Shown in pieces: positions 34,847-44,384 of a stretch of DNA of 64,000 nt. The stretch's first letter is position 1. Each line of letters opens with the position of its first letter. The stretch is from Prevotella denticola (GTDB lineage Bacteria; Bacteroidota; Bacteroidia; Bacteroidales; Bacteroidaceae). A model generated the notes under the pieces. It was not told the origin of the DNA and made no database searches. It was given only the letters and a program-made list of their open reading frames with translations. The translations under genes were made by a program, and so were the position numbers. The DNA is taken from contig NZ_UGTM01000001.1 in assembly GCF_900454835.1 (NCBI RefSeq), positions 1,364,501 to 1,428,500 on the forward strand, given 5' to 3'.

Positions 34847-35158
34847 TTAACGCACCGAAATTTTACGGACGATCCTGCCCACCTTGACGATGTAACATCC
34901 TCTGGGCAGGCTGAGTGTATAACGCTTGTCGTTTCCATCGACCTTCACACTCATTACGCGTACCCCTGTCACATTATATATATACAGCAGCTCGTCTTCC
35001 GCACCCACAACGTGCAGCACGTTTCCTGCTATGGACACCGAGACCGTCTGGAAGTCCTGATCGATGGCTTCCGTCTCCGTGCGTGCCTGCACCGTGACAG
35101 CTCCCCCGAACGAAAACAGGAATGCAAACAGGAAAGGAGTAAATATCTTTCTTACCAT
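34847..35158 (-). CDS. minimal secreted protein: signal peptide plus T9SS-type C-terminal domain-like tail
   Basis: The protein is only 103 aa. MVRKIFTPFLFAFLFSFGGAVTVQA is a signal peptide. The remainder (LLYIYNVTGVRVMSVKVDGNDK, LSLPRGCYIVKVGRIVRKISVR) has the IYN.xGxxV...L..GxYIV pattern of T9SS sorting domains, with almost no cargo in front. A TATCTTTG box lies just upstream. It could be a relic of a larger protein or a free-standing domain. Confidence 0.65.
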   Translation of the reverse strand: MVRKIFTPFLFAFLFSFGGAVTVQARTETEAIDQDFQTVSVSIAGNVLHVVGAEDELLYIYNVTGVRVMSVKVDGNDKRYTLSLPRGCYIVKVGRIVRKISVR

Positions 35159-35184
35159 AGACGTATGCTTTTATTGTCCAACTA

Positions 35185-35192
35185 CAAAGATA
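35185..35192 (-). promoter_or_regulatory. -7 box of the mini T9SS-tail gene
   Basis: The - strand reads TATCTTTG, 26 nt before the start codon at 35158. No -33 TTTG is found at 19-21 bp. Confidence 0.45.
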
Positions 35193-35386
35193 ACAACTTT
35201 CGAGACACATACACCTATTTTATTGTCTCAACAGCCGATTTTTTAATGTTAATTAAGCAATCGCTGCCGCCTGCATCCGTCAGCGGCAGGTCTAAAGGCC
35301 CGGAAGCCCCATCCATACCCTCCTCGCTGTCCTGGGACAAAGAAAGGAAGATTTTAGGCACAAAGCGTCAAAATGACTGTCAAAGA

Positions 35387-35418
35387 TTAGTTTATATGCC
35401 TTTTAATCATTATCTTTG
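35387..35418 (+). promoter_or_regulatory. promoter of the YidE-type transporter
   Basis: The -7 box is TATCTTTG (35411-35418), with an imperfect -33 (TTAG, 35387-35390) 20 bp upstream. The ATG follows at 35438. Confidence 0.5.
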
Positions 35419-35437
35419 CAACCGATAAATAATACTT

Positions 35438-37132
35438 ATGGACTGGTTAATTCAATTATTTCAGACACAGGATTCAGTGGCACACATCGTGCTGCTCTAT
35501 TCCATCGTAATCGCCTTAGGTGTCTATCTCGGAAAAATCAAGATCGGAGGCATCTCACTCGGCGTCACCTTTGTGCTTTTCGTCGGCATCATTGCCGGAC
35601 ACATCCACTTCACGGGACCACTGCCCGTGCTGAACTTTCTACAAGACTTCGGTCTGATCCTTTTCGTCTTCATGATCGGTCTGCAGGTAGGGCCGGGCTT
35701 CTTCGAGAGTTTCGGAAAAGGCGGACTGAAACTGAACCTCCTCTCGTCAGCAGCCATCCTGCTGAACATCCTCGTGATGTTCGCCTGCTATTTCATCTTT
35801 TTTGACACCGCTGACGACAAGAACCTGCCGATGATGGTGGGTACCCTATACGGTGCCGTGACGAACACGCCGGGACTCGGTGCTGCCAACGAGGCACTGC
35901 ACAGTGTCTTCAAAGACGGCATGAACTTCGACATCGCTTCGGGCTATGCCTGCGCCTATCCGCTCGGTGTCGTGGGCATCATCGGTGCAACCATCGCTAT
36001 CCGGTACATCTGCAAGGTAAACCTCAAGGCAGAGAACGACAAACTGCTCGAGGAAGAGGCGGAGAACCCGAACGCCAAGCCGCACATCATGTACCTGAAG
36101 GTGGCGAACGCCTACATTGCAGGCCGCACGCTGAAGGAAATTTCCGAGTTCCTCAACCGTGATATCGTCTGCACACGTATCATGCACAACGGCGTGATCA
36201 CCGTTCCGATGCGCGACACCGTCTTCGAAATGGACGACGAAATCCTCATCGTCTCTGCCGAGGTGGATGCCAAGGCCATCCAGGCTTTCATCGGTCCAGA
36301 GATTACCGTCGACTGGCACGAAGAGGACCAGCCGCAGAAGATGATCAGCCGCCGCATCGTCATCACGAACAGCTCGATGAACGGGAAGACACTCGGCAAG
36401 ATGCACTTCAGTTCCGTGTACGGCGTGAACGTCACACGCATCAGCCGCCAGGGCATGGACCTCTTCGCCGGGCGCAATCACCACTTCATCGTCGGCGACC
36501 GCATCGTGGTGGTAGGGCCGGAAGAGAATGTGAACCGTGTCGCCGAAATGATGGGCAACTCGGAAAGACGTCTGAACACGCCGAACATTGCAACCATCTT
36601 CATCGGTATCCTCTTCGGTATCTTTTTCGGCAGTCTGCCCATCGCCATTCCGCAGATGCCCGTACCGTTGAAACTCGGTCTGGCAGGCGGTCCGCTGATC
36701 ATCGCCATCCTCATCGGCCGCTTCGGCTACCGGATGCACCTCGTCACCTATACCACTACCTCCGCCAACATGATGCTGCGTGAATTCGGCCTGGCGCTCT
36801 TCCTGGCGTCGGTGGGCATCAAGGCCGGTGCCGGCTTCTGGGAAACGGTAGTACAGGGAGACGGTCTGAAGTATGTCTACACAGGCTTCCTCATCACGAT
36901 CATCCCCATCCTCATCATCGGGACGATCGCCCGCCTCAAGTACAAGTTCAACTACTTCACCATCATGGGCATGCTGGCCGGAACCTATACCGATCCCCCT
37001 GCACTGGCCTATGCCAACTCCATCTGTGCAGGTGAGGCACCTGCCATCGGCTACTCGACGGTCTATCCGCTCAGTATGTTCCTCAGAATCTTTACCGCAC
37101 AACTGATTGTTCTGTTCTTCTGCAGGATGTAG
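35438..37132 (+). CDS. YidE/AspT-type putative transporter with RCK_C domains
   Basis: This is an inner-membrane protein of the aspartate:alanine exchanger (AAEx) family. Two membrane halves, each starting with a 'G..LG....G...G' block ([15 protein letters not shown] and [15 protein letters not shown]), flank a soluble centre with two TrkA-C/RCK_C domains (residues of about 210-380: [23 protein letters not shown] and [28 protein letters not shown]). Length and architecture match the family's usual 550-560 aa. The substrate is unknown. It is monocistronic with its own promoter and a strong terminator. Confidence 0.9.
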   Translation: MDWLIQLFQTQDSVAHIVLLYSIVIALGVYLGKIKIGGISLGVTFVLFVGIIAGHIHFTGPLPVLNFLQDFGLILFVFMIGLQVGPGFFESFGKGGLKLNLLSSAAILLNILVMFACYFIFFDTADDKNLPMMVGTLYGAVTNTPGLGAANEALHSVFKDGMNFDIASGYACAYPLGVVGIIGATIAIRYICKVNLKAENDKLLEEEAENPNAKPHIMYLKVANAYIAGRTLKEISEFLNRDIVCTRIMHNGVITVPMRDTVFEMDDEILIVSAEVDAKAIQAFIGPEITVDWHEEDQPQKMISRRIVITNSSMNGKTLGKMHFSSVYGVNVTRISRQGMDLFAGRNHHFIVGDRIVVVGPEENVNRVAEMMGNSERRLNTPNIATIFIGILFGIFFGSLPIAIPQMPVPLKLGLAGGPLIIAILIGRFGYRMHLVTYTTTSANMMLREFGLALFLASVGIKAGAGFWETVVQGDGLKYVYTGFLITIIPILIIGTIARLKYKFNYFTIMGMLAGTYTDPPALAYANSICAGEAPAIGYSTVYPLSMFLRIFTAQLIVLFFCRM

Positions 37133-37227
37133 AGGGGGCGGACCGACAGCCTGGCGGGAGTTACAGGCATCCCACTGTGGAACGGGAAAACCTGCGTCTG
37201 AAAAACGGCAATGCCTGAAGCCTACGG

Positions 37228-37281
37228 AAAAAGGCTGCGTCAAATATCTCAAATACAGAGATATCTGACGCAGCCTTTTTT
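37228..37281 (+). terminator. long terminator hairpin after the transporter
   Basis: AAAAAGGCTGCGTCA pairs with TGACGCAGCCTTTTT, and the internal ATATCTC/GAGATAT extends the stem. It is followed by T-rich sequence about 100-150 nt beyond the stop at 37132. The A-rich left arm makes it usable from both sides. Confidence 0.85.
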
Positions 37282-37520
37282 CATGTTGACACAATGACCG
37301 TGAAACGCACCACCTACAACGAACCGTATGACCTGCCTGAAAGCAGATGAGAAACGCCCTGTTTCTGTCCTTAAATTTTACGCCATACATCACCCGCTTA
37401 ACACCCGCCCCCATACTTCCTCCGCACCGGAAGAGACACGGCCGGAACGTATAAGGAAAGGGAAATGCCGAAAGGCTGTATTCAGCTTATAACCAGACAG
37501 ATAATCCATGTGCAAAAAAC

Positions 37521-37582
37521 GGTGCCCAATTGCAGTGCAAACAGGCCTTACTTGGCGGCCAAGTAAGCCTTACTTGGGACGC
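37521..37582. repeat. dispersed AAGTAAG-type palindromic repeat, copy 1
   Basis: GGTGCCCAATTGCAGTGCAA is followed by nested AAGTAAG/CTTACTT hairpin units. The block aligns with the reverse complement of 48330-48424 over its whole length, except that one unit of about 23 bp is missing here. Confidence 0.75.
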
Positions 37583-37808
37583 TATCAGGCGTTTGTTGGA
37601 ACGCCGTCAGTGGACAGTCAGAAGACGGACAGCCGTCCTTTACACTTCCAGAGGAGAAAATAACAGAGAAAGAGGGAGTAGTCTATGCGTTAAATGTAAA
37701 GGTAATTCATAACATATCCTCTTCTCACACAGGAAATACAATCGTCCCGGGAAAACTGCAAAATGCCATAAAATACCAAACAAGCATTCAAAAAAAGTGT
37801 AATTTTAG
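37583..37808. other. intergenic stretch before the second SusCD operon
   Basis: No gene or RNA was recognised. A/T content rises steeply toward the promoter. Confidence 0.5.
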
Positions 37809-37839
37809 TTTGTACTTATAAAAATTATACATATATTTG
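37809..37839 (+). promoter_or_regulatory. consensus promoter of the second SusCD operon
   Basis: -33 TTTG (37809-37812) and -7 TATATTTG (37832-37839) are separated by 19 bp, an exact Bacteroidota-type promoter. The predicted mRNA start near 37845 leaves a leader of about 135 nt before the ATG at 37981. Confidence 0.8.
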
Positions 37840-37980
37840 CAGGCGAATTAAGGTTTACGGCTGAAGTGATCAGTCCTGATCTATACCAATAGTCTTTTAG
37901 AAGAATTGGATTAAACTTATTCTGTAAACATGGGCTGATGCCTGTGGAAAACAATAATCAACCTAAATTATTGCATTTTT

Positions 37981-40980
37981 ATGAAATTGAGAATTTGGAT
38001 GTTGACCCTGTTCTTGTTCATCGGATTGAGTCCGCTTTGGGCACAGACAATATCCGTAAAGGGAAACGTCGTGGATGAAAACGGGGAGGCTTTGCCCGGT
38101 GTTAGCATTATTCCGAAGTCGGCTCCGAAATCCGGAACCGTGTCTGACATCGACGGCCGGTTTACCGTCAGCGTGCGGAGCGGAGAGAAACTTACATTCA
38201 GCTTCGTAGGCTACAAGAGCATCGAGCAGGTTGCCGCACCACAGATGGACATCAGGATGGAACCATCGGACCAGATGATGAACGACGTGGTGGTGGTCGG
38301 CTACATGGAGCGCAAGGTAGCCAACACGTCGGCATCAGTGGTGAAAGTAAGCGCAAAGGACCTTGCCATGAAGCCTGTCGCCAACCCGCTGGATGCGGTA
38401 CAGGGAAAGGTGAGCGGCCTGCAGGTGTTCTCTTCCTCAGGTGAGCCTTCCGCCCGTCTGTCCATGGCCCTGCACGGACAAGGGTCGCTGGGAGCCGGGA
38501 CAGGCCTGCTCGTCATCATGGACGGAATGCAGGTCAGCATGGCGGTACTTCAGGCGATGAACCCCAACGACATCGAGAGCGTGCAGTTCCTCAAGGATGC
38601 CGCAGCCACGTCTATCTACGGTGCGCGTGCGGCCAACGGTGTCATGTACGTCACCACAAAGCACGGAAAGACGGAAACACGTCCTTCCATCAACATCAGA
38701 GCACAGTATGCGGTGTCGTCGCTGGCTAACTCCGACTATTTCGACCAGCTGATGAGCGGGCCGGAGCTGCTGCGATACTACCAGGAGACCGGCATTTACA
38801 CTGCCGACGAGATAGCCACCTTCAAAGACAAATATTTCAAGGAGACCGACTTCAAATGGTATAAATATGTTTACCAGCCGGCACCGATGTACACTGCCGA
38901 CGTCTCCGTGGCAGGCGGCACATCAGCCGTGAGATACTATCTGTCGGGCGGCGGACTGAGTCAGGACGGACTGCGCATGGGTTCCAGCTACAAGAAGGTG
39001 TTCGGACGCATCAACCTCGATGCGAAGCTCAACGACTGGATCCGTGCCAACGTGAACACACAGGTATCTTATGATGACACACGTGTCTCCCCCTTCGGCA
39101 ACAACAACGCCGTAGGCGGAGGACTGGCAGCCATGAATGCCCCATTCGCCTCGCCCTATGATCCAGACACAGGGAAAGAGCTGGAACGTGTACCCCTGCT
39201 CGACATTGCCACGCCGTCTCATGTCATCTCGACAAATCCCGCCAAGACCAACGCCTTTATCCTCTCGGCCAACGGCAACCTGACCATCACACCTGTCAGA
39301 AACCTGACGCTGCGGTCGCTTGTCGGACTGGAGCTGGATTACGGCAACAGCCGCTCACGCACCCTTCCGAGCTATTACCGTGCCTACGGCAACGGAAGCT
39401 CAGAACGAGGCTATACCATGGCATCCAACGTTACCGTCACCAATACGGCTGCCTACAACATGGCCTTCGGCGACCATCATCTGACGACCCTGCTGGGACA
39501 GGAGTATACCAACTACAAAGATGACGGATTCTCGGCAGGCGGCTCCGGCATCCTGGACGACCGCCTCTACCTGCTCAACAACGTCACGAAGAACAAGTCG
39601 GTCGGCGAGGAGACGAACGGCTATGCCTTCCTTTCATTCTTCACACAGCTGTCCTACGACTTCTCCGAACGTTATTTCGTCGACCTCGTCTTGCGCAATG
39701 ACGCCTCTTCACGCTTTGGAAAGAACAAGCGCAACGGACTCTTCTGGTCGCTGGGTCTTTTGTGGAAGGCCAAGAAGGAGAACTTCCTCAAGAACGTGGA
39801 ATGGATTGACGAGCTGGACCTCAAGGCCAGCTACGGTACACAGGGCAACTCCTCCATTCCGCCTTACAGCACGGCGGCATACGCCGGGAAGGTAGGCCAG
39901 AAGAAAGGCGACATGAGTCTGGGATTCGTCAGCCTCGGCAATCCGGACCTGGGATGGGAACACCAGAGCAAATTCACCGTCGGCGTGAAAACACGCCTGT
40001 TCAACAGGCTCGACCTGAACATAGAGTATTACAACCGTGTAACAAGCGATATGCTCTTCGAGGTGCCGCAGCCTTATTCCTCCGGTCTGCCAGTCGGCAG
40101 CGCAGGTTATCCCACACGCTACGAGAACGCCGGCCGCTACCTCAACCATGGCATCGATTTCCAGATGAACGTCGACCTCCTGCGTGGACGCGACTGGGGT
40201 ATCTCGGCCAACATGAACTTCAACTACAACCGTGACAAGGTGCTTGAACTCTTCGAGGGCCGCCAGACCTGGCAGGAACCGGGCGGGCAGCTCGCTTACA
40301 TCGTAGGCAAACCGGTCACCTTCGTCGTACCGCTGTACAAGGGCGTGAACCCCGATACGGGTGTTCCCGAGTGGTACAGGCCGGGCAAGGACAAGTACCA
40401 GACGCACAGAGATGACAAGGATGTCGTCAGCGAATGGTCAAGTTCGCTGGACCAGAATACGGGTGTGAACGCCTATACGCCATTCACCGGCGGATGGGGA
40501 ATATCCGCCTATTGGAAAGGATTCTACCTCACGGCCGATTTCTTCCTGGCTCTCGGCAAGCACATGCTGTCGGTAGACAAGCAGTATTATGAGAACGATT
40601 ACTTTGTCCGTGACAAGAAGGACAACTCGAACGGATCGCGCCGCCTCTTCGACTACTGGAAGAAGCCGGGTGACAGAACAGAATTCCCCTCACTTGAATG
40701 GGTGCGCGACCCGGCCCACCAGAGCACTTATGTCGACACGAAGATGCTCGAGAACGCCTCGTTCATGCGCCTCAAGAACTTCACGCTGGGCTATGAACTT
40801 CCACACAAGATGCTCGGACACCAGAATGTCGTACGGTCTGCAAAAGTCTTTTTTACAGGGCGCAATCTGCTGACATTCACGAAATTCCGAGGCATAGACC
40901 CGGAGGTGAACCGCAACGTTTCCTATGGTGTAAATCCCAATACCAAGCAGATGAGCATCGGTGTGGAAATCGGTCTCTAA
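37981..40980 (+). CDS. SusC/RagA-type TonB-dependent receptor
   Basis: This is an outer-membrane importer of 999 aa. The signal peptide is MKLRIWMLTLFLFIGLSPLWAQ. A carboxypeptidase-regulatory-like domain (ISVKGNVVDENGEALPGVSI) precedes the SusC signature MNDVVVVGYMERKVANTSAS, the plug and the barrel. Unlike the receptor at the left edge it has no STN domain, so it does not look like a signalling receptor. It opens an operon of five genes with SusD, a BACON lipoprotein, a T9SS-tailed protease and a PorV-like barrel. The absence of glycosidases and presence of a protease favour peptides as ligand, as shown for RagAB of Porphyromonas; this is an inference. Confidence 0.95.
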   Translation: MKLRIWMLTLFLFIGLSPLWAQTISVKGNVVDENGEALPGVSIIPKSAPKSGTVSDIDGRFTVSVRSGEKLTFSFVGYKSIEQVAAPQMDIRMEPSDQMMNDVVVVGYMERKVANTSASVVKVSAKDLAMKPVANPLDAVQGKVSGLQVFSSSGEPSARLSMALHGQGSLGAGTGLLVIMDGMQVSMAVLQAMNPNDIESVQFLKDAAATSIYGARAANGVMYVTTKHGKTETRPSINIRAQYAVSSLANSDYFDQLMSGPELLRYYQETGIYTADEIATFKDKYFKETDFKWYKYVYQPAPMYTADVSVAGGTSAVRYYLSGGGLSQDGLRMGSSYKKVFGRINLDAKLNDWIRANVNTQVSYDDTRVSPFGNNNAVGGGLAAMNAPFASPYDPDTGKELERVPLLDIATPSHVISTNPAKTNAFILSANGNLTITPVRNLTLRSLVGLELDYGNSRSRTLPSYYRAYGNGSSERGYTMASNVTVTNTAAYNMAFGDHHLTTLLGQEYTNYKDDGFSAGGSGILDDRLYLLNNVTKNKSVGEETNGYAFLSFFTQLSYDFSERYFVDLVLRNDASSRFGKNKRNGLFWSLGLLWKAKKENFLKNVEWIDELDLKASYGTQGNSSIPPYSTAAYAGKVGQKKGDMSLGFVSLGNPDLGWEHQSKFTVGVKTRLFNRLDLNIEYYNRVTSDMLFEVPQPYSSGLPVGSAGYPTRYENAGRYLNHGIDFQMNVDLLRGRDWGISANMNFNYNRDKVLELFEGRQTWQEPGGQLAYIVGKPVTFVVPLYKGVNPDTGVPEWYRPGKDKYQTHRDDKDVVSEWSSSLDQNTGVNAYTPFTGGWGISAYWKGFYLTADFFLALGKHMLSVDKQYYENDYFVRDKKDNSNGSRRLFDYWKKPGDRTEFPSLEWVRDPAHQSTYVDTKMLENASFMRLKNFTLGYELPHKMLGHQNVVRSAKVFFTGRNLLTFTKFRGIDPEVNRNVSYGVNPNTKQMSIGVEIGL

Positions 40981-40995
40981 CACGAAAACATAACA

Positions 40996-42618
40996 ATGAA
41001 CACGCAAATGAAAACAACGAAGATATTATTCTGGGCATTGACGCTCATGGTCACTCTCCAAGGATGCGATCTCGACCGTGAGCCTGCCGACTACATCGAC
41101 TACGCTGCCTCATACCGCAATATGCAGGATGCCAGGAAATGGGACAACGGCATCTACTCGACGCTCCGCGGCAAGTTCGGGGGCGGATACATCCTGCCGC
41201 AGGAGGCACAGGCGGATATGCTGAACGCCCATGCGGCCTTCGGAAACCTGTACGGAGAGTTCCATGGATGGAACATCAAGCCGGAAAGCAATGTGCTGCA
41301 GGAAATCTACCATTCCTATTATAACGCACTGATCGATGCGAATGTCGTCCTGACACTGCTGCCCGGACTGGAGGCAGGCAATGCGGAGATACCGGTGAAG
41401 AACCATTATCTGGGCGATGCCTATTTCGCCCGGGCGTTCTATCACTTCAATCTCGCACTGCGCTGGGGCATGCCCTACCAGGAAAGCACTGCCGACAAGG
41501 ACCTGGGAGTCGTCCTGGCATTGACCCCGGGGGACTTGAGGAAGTCCGCACGAGCTACCAACGCACAGACCTACGGCTTGATTCTGTCCGACCTGCACAA
41601 AGCAGACTCGCTGCTGAGCGACCTCCCCGTCATGCAGGGCAACAGCGAAATAAGCGCAGATGCGGTGAAAGCACTCCGTGCACGTGTCTACCTGTACATG
41701 GGTAACATGGCGAAAGCCTACGAGGAGGCCAAGCAGCTGATAGACCGCGGCACCTATCCCCTCATCAAGCCGTATCAGGCAAAGCTGAACAGTGAGAACA
41801 AAATTGATCCGCGTGAAGATGCCTTTGCACAGATGTGGTTCTATGACAACGGCAGCGAACAGATATGGCAGCCCTTCGTGGACAAGGAGAATGAAATCGC
41901 CACTACCACGGGACTTTACGGTGCCGACCTTTCCACCGCTACCTACTGGGATGGCAAACATGATGCGGGAAAGACCGGCGATTACAACAAACCGGCTTAC
42001 GTCCCGACACGTGAGGTAATCAACAATCTCTTCTCCGGTGACAACGACCACCGCGCACTGGCACTGTTCGAATTTGTCCGCACTACGGTGAACGACATGA
42101 ATGTGTCGGCACAGCTCTATGTCATCGCCAAGTTCAAGGGAAATCCCAACTATGCTACACTGAACAGTACTCACTGGGGAGGATATGTGCCGAACGGCAA
42201 CCAAGCCCCCAAGCCCTTCCGCATCGCCGAGCAGTACCTTATTGCCGCCGAGGCGGCCTACTGTCTGGGAAACATGGGCGAGGCGCAGCATTACCTGAAC
42301 CAGCTCCGTATGTCACGCGGTGTTCCTACCACCAACCTTGTCGGTGACGACCTCTACAAGGAAATCAAGGAGGAACGGGCAAGGGAACTGGCCTATGAGG
42401 GCTTCCGCCTCTGGGATCTGCGCCGATGGAAGCAGGGCGTCAGCAAACGGACTTTCCAGGGACGCGAGAACTATTACCAGGTGCCTGCCTCGTTCTTCGC
42501 CGGCGGATATAAAGTGAACATAGAGCCAGACAACTATATGTTCGTATGGCCGTTCCCGAAGAATGAACGGCTGATTAACACGAACATCCAGCCTAACCCG
42601 GGCTGGGAAGACAAATAA
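40996..42618 (+). CDS. SusD/RagB-family lipoprotein
   Basis: This is the surface lid protein of the SusC above, starting 15 nt after it; an in-frame ATG at 41008 (MKTTKILFWALTL) is an alternative. The lipobox is TLQGC. Family hallmarks are DAYFARAFYHFNLALRWGMPY and AYEGFRLWDLRRWKQG, with YMFVWPFPKNE at the end. At 540 aa it is close to RagB/SusD lengths. Confidence 0.93.
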   Translation: MNTQMKTTKILFWALTLMVTLQGCDLDREPADYIDYAASYRNMQDARKWDNGIYSTLRGKFGGGYILPQEAQADMLNAHAAFGNLYGEFHGWNIKPESNVLQEIYHSYYNALIDANVVLTLLPGLEAGNAEIPVKNHYLGDAYFARAFYHFNLALRWGMPYQESTADKDLGVVLALTPGDLRKSARATNAQTYGLILSDLHKADSLLSDLPVMQGNSEISADAVKALRARVYLYMGNMAKAYEEAKQLIDRGTYPLIKPYQAKLNSENKIDPREDAFAQMWFYDNGSEQIWQPFVDKENEIATTTGLYGADLSTATYWDGKHDAGKTGDYNKPAYVPTREVINNLFSGDNDHRALALFEFVRTTVNDMNVSAQLYVIAKFKGNPNYATLNSTHWGGYVPNGNQAPKPFRIAEQYLIAAEAAYCLGNMGEAQHYLNQLRMSRGVPTTNLVGDDLYKEIKEERARELAYEGFRLWDLRRWKQGVSKRTFQGRENYYQVPASFFAGGYKVNIEPDNYMFVWPFPKNERLINTNIQPNPGWEDK

Positions 42619-42650
42619 GGATGTATCACGCAACAAACCAACAATACGCT

Positions 42651-44372
42651 ATGCACAAGAAAATAAGAATATGGGCGTTACTCATGGTCGTCCTGATGGC
42701 GGCAGCCTGTCAGAAAGACCTTACCCTGGGCGGGCTTGACAATGTCGTCTCAAGTGACATACCCTCCGTCACCCTCAAGCAGAAAGGCGAGACCGTAGCC
42801 GTCGACTTCGCCTCACTCGGCGACGAGTGGCAGATAGAAAGCGGTGCGTATGCTTCATGGCTCACTGCCGTGAGAAAAGGGGCACTGCTCGAACTGACCG
42901 CCGGTGCCAACGAGAGTGCGGAAGAGCGGCGGGCAAAGGTCGTATTGAAGACACCAAGCGGACAGCAGATACTGACTGTAACACAGTTCGGCACCGATCC
43001 CGTCATCGCCGTCGACGGAAGCAACGGCACGGAAATCTTCAATCACGAAGCACACCCGGCTGTGGAACTGAAGGTCATCTCCAATTCAGACAACTGGACC
43101 GTCGAGCAAGTCGACAAGGAGAAAAACAGCTGGCTTACCGTCAGCACCGACCCGAAGGAACGCAAACTGCGGCTGAGTCTCACCTCCATCGAGCGGAACA
43201 GCCAATGGGCGCAGAGCAGCCGGAGCGAAAAACTCTTCCTGACCAACGGCAACAAGCACTATCTGCTGACCGTAACGCAGAACGGATTCGTACAGTTCCA
43301 GTTCCCGGTATGGGACCTTGATAACTTCGACATCAACCGTGTCACCGCACTTGAAGAAGAAAGGAACAATCATCGGGACAAGGCTTTCGAAATCGATTCC
43401 CTCCTACCATGGGGGACGGACACCAAAAAAGCCTTCTATGCCTTCCACTCTCCCGGAGAGCAGGCACCTCACATCCTCTACCAGCAGAAGAACTATGGTA
43501 CGGATATGTTCTGCGCATGGCTGAAAGCCCCCAAAGGGAAGACCTTCCAGAAAGAGTCGTATGACAGCTGGCTGAAACAGAACAACTTCAAACCGGGCAA
43601 CAAACAGCGGATTGACACGGAGACACAATACTACAGCGACGACATTGACAAGACCCGCCTGATGAACGTCTACAATTCCGTAGACAACTACAAAATGCAC
43701 GGCGGCATCTTCCAGAGTGCCTGCATGCGGTATATGGAGTCCTCCAACGATCTGAAGTTAGACGGCAACGGAAAGGTAGAGACTTTCCCGCTGTTCCCCT
43801 CAGCCTACCTGCACAACAAGGCCTTCAAGCTGAAAGAAGTAGTCGAGTTCGAACGCAAGCGTGGAATGAAACCCGACTTCAACAACCTGTACAACAACGA
43901 GAAGGTAACGGCCACCACCGAAGACCCGCTGTGCAAGTACTCCCGCCTGCTGTTCGTCCCGGAGAATGCAAGCTACGATCCGGGATCACTGGCCAACGTT
44001 ATCTACTTCTTCAACTGGCAAGGCGTAACCCCCGAGGACAAGGATGCCGGCCTGCTGCCCGACGCTGAACTCAGCGGGACCGTAGGCTCCTGCCAGGTGT
44101 TCTACATGGGTGGCGAGGTGTTCTACAACCGTGAGGAAGAAGGTACACCCGGCGTGTACTCATGGTACACCTACACCCTGCCCACCAGCACCCGGCGCGC
44201 CATCGAGAACAAAGGCTACAGCCTGGTGCGCGAGGCAAGTGGCGGATTCGTCACCTACTACCGAGGGGACGAAGACCTGATCGATATGCGCCCGCAGGAG
44301 ACACGTACCGTCATCAGCTACTACAAGAGCAAGCACTATGTAGACATCATCAAGAAAAACCTTAACTATTAG
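42651..44372 (+). CDS. BACON-domain lipoprotein with unassigned C-terminal domain
   Basis: ATG 42651 (MHKKIRIWALLMVVLMAAACQK) is chosen because it starts directly at the lipoprotein signal; the frame from 42621 adds ten residues lacking that character. Two BACON-like Ig modules occupy residues of about 30-215 (WLTAVRKGALLELTAGANES...LTVTQFG and WLTVSTDPKERKLRLSLTS...LTVTQNG). The remaining 350 aa (from FQFPVWDLDNFDINRV) are not recognised; the region is rich in Tyr, Lys and Asn. BACON modules are thought to bind carbohydrate or mucin, or to act as spacers. The position after susD suggests a surface ligand-binding role. Confidence 0.75.
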   Translation: MHKKIRIWALLMVVLMAAACQKDLTLGGLDNVVSSDIPSVTLKQKGETVAVDFASLGDEWQIESGAYASWLTAVRKGALLELTAGANESAEERRAKVVLKTPSGQQILTVTQFGTDPVIAVDGSNGTEIFNHEAHPAVELKVISNSDNWTVEQVDKEKNSWLTVSTDPKERKLRLSLTSIERNSQWAQSSRSEKLFLTNGNKHYLLTVTQNGFVQFQFPVWDLDNFDINRVTALEEERNNHRDKAFEIDSLLPWGTDTKKAFYAFHSPGEQAPHILYQQKNYGTDMFCAWLKAPKGKTFQKESYDSWLKQNNFKPGNKQRIDTETQYYSDDIDKTRLMNVYNSVDNYKMHGGIFQSACMRYMESSNDLKLDGNGKVETFPLFPSAYLHNKAFKLKEVVEFERKRGMKPDFNNLYNNEKVTATTEDPLCKYSRLLFVPENASYDPGSLANVIYFFNWQGVTPEDKDAGLLPDAELSGTVGSCQVFYMGGEVFYNREEEGTPGVYSWYTYTLPTSTRRAIENKGYSLVREASGGFVTYYRGDEDLIDMRPQETRTVISYYKSKHYVDIIKKNLNY

Positions 44373-44384
44373 ACATCACACACA

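Noticed and set aside
35846..37414. 522-codon open frame on the - strand opposite the transporter
   Set aside because: Composition is dominated by Asp, His and Val, as expected for the complement of a membrane-protein gene. The transporter fits its family over its full length.
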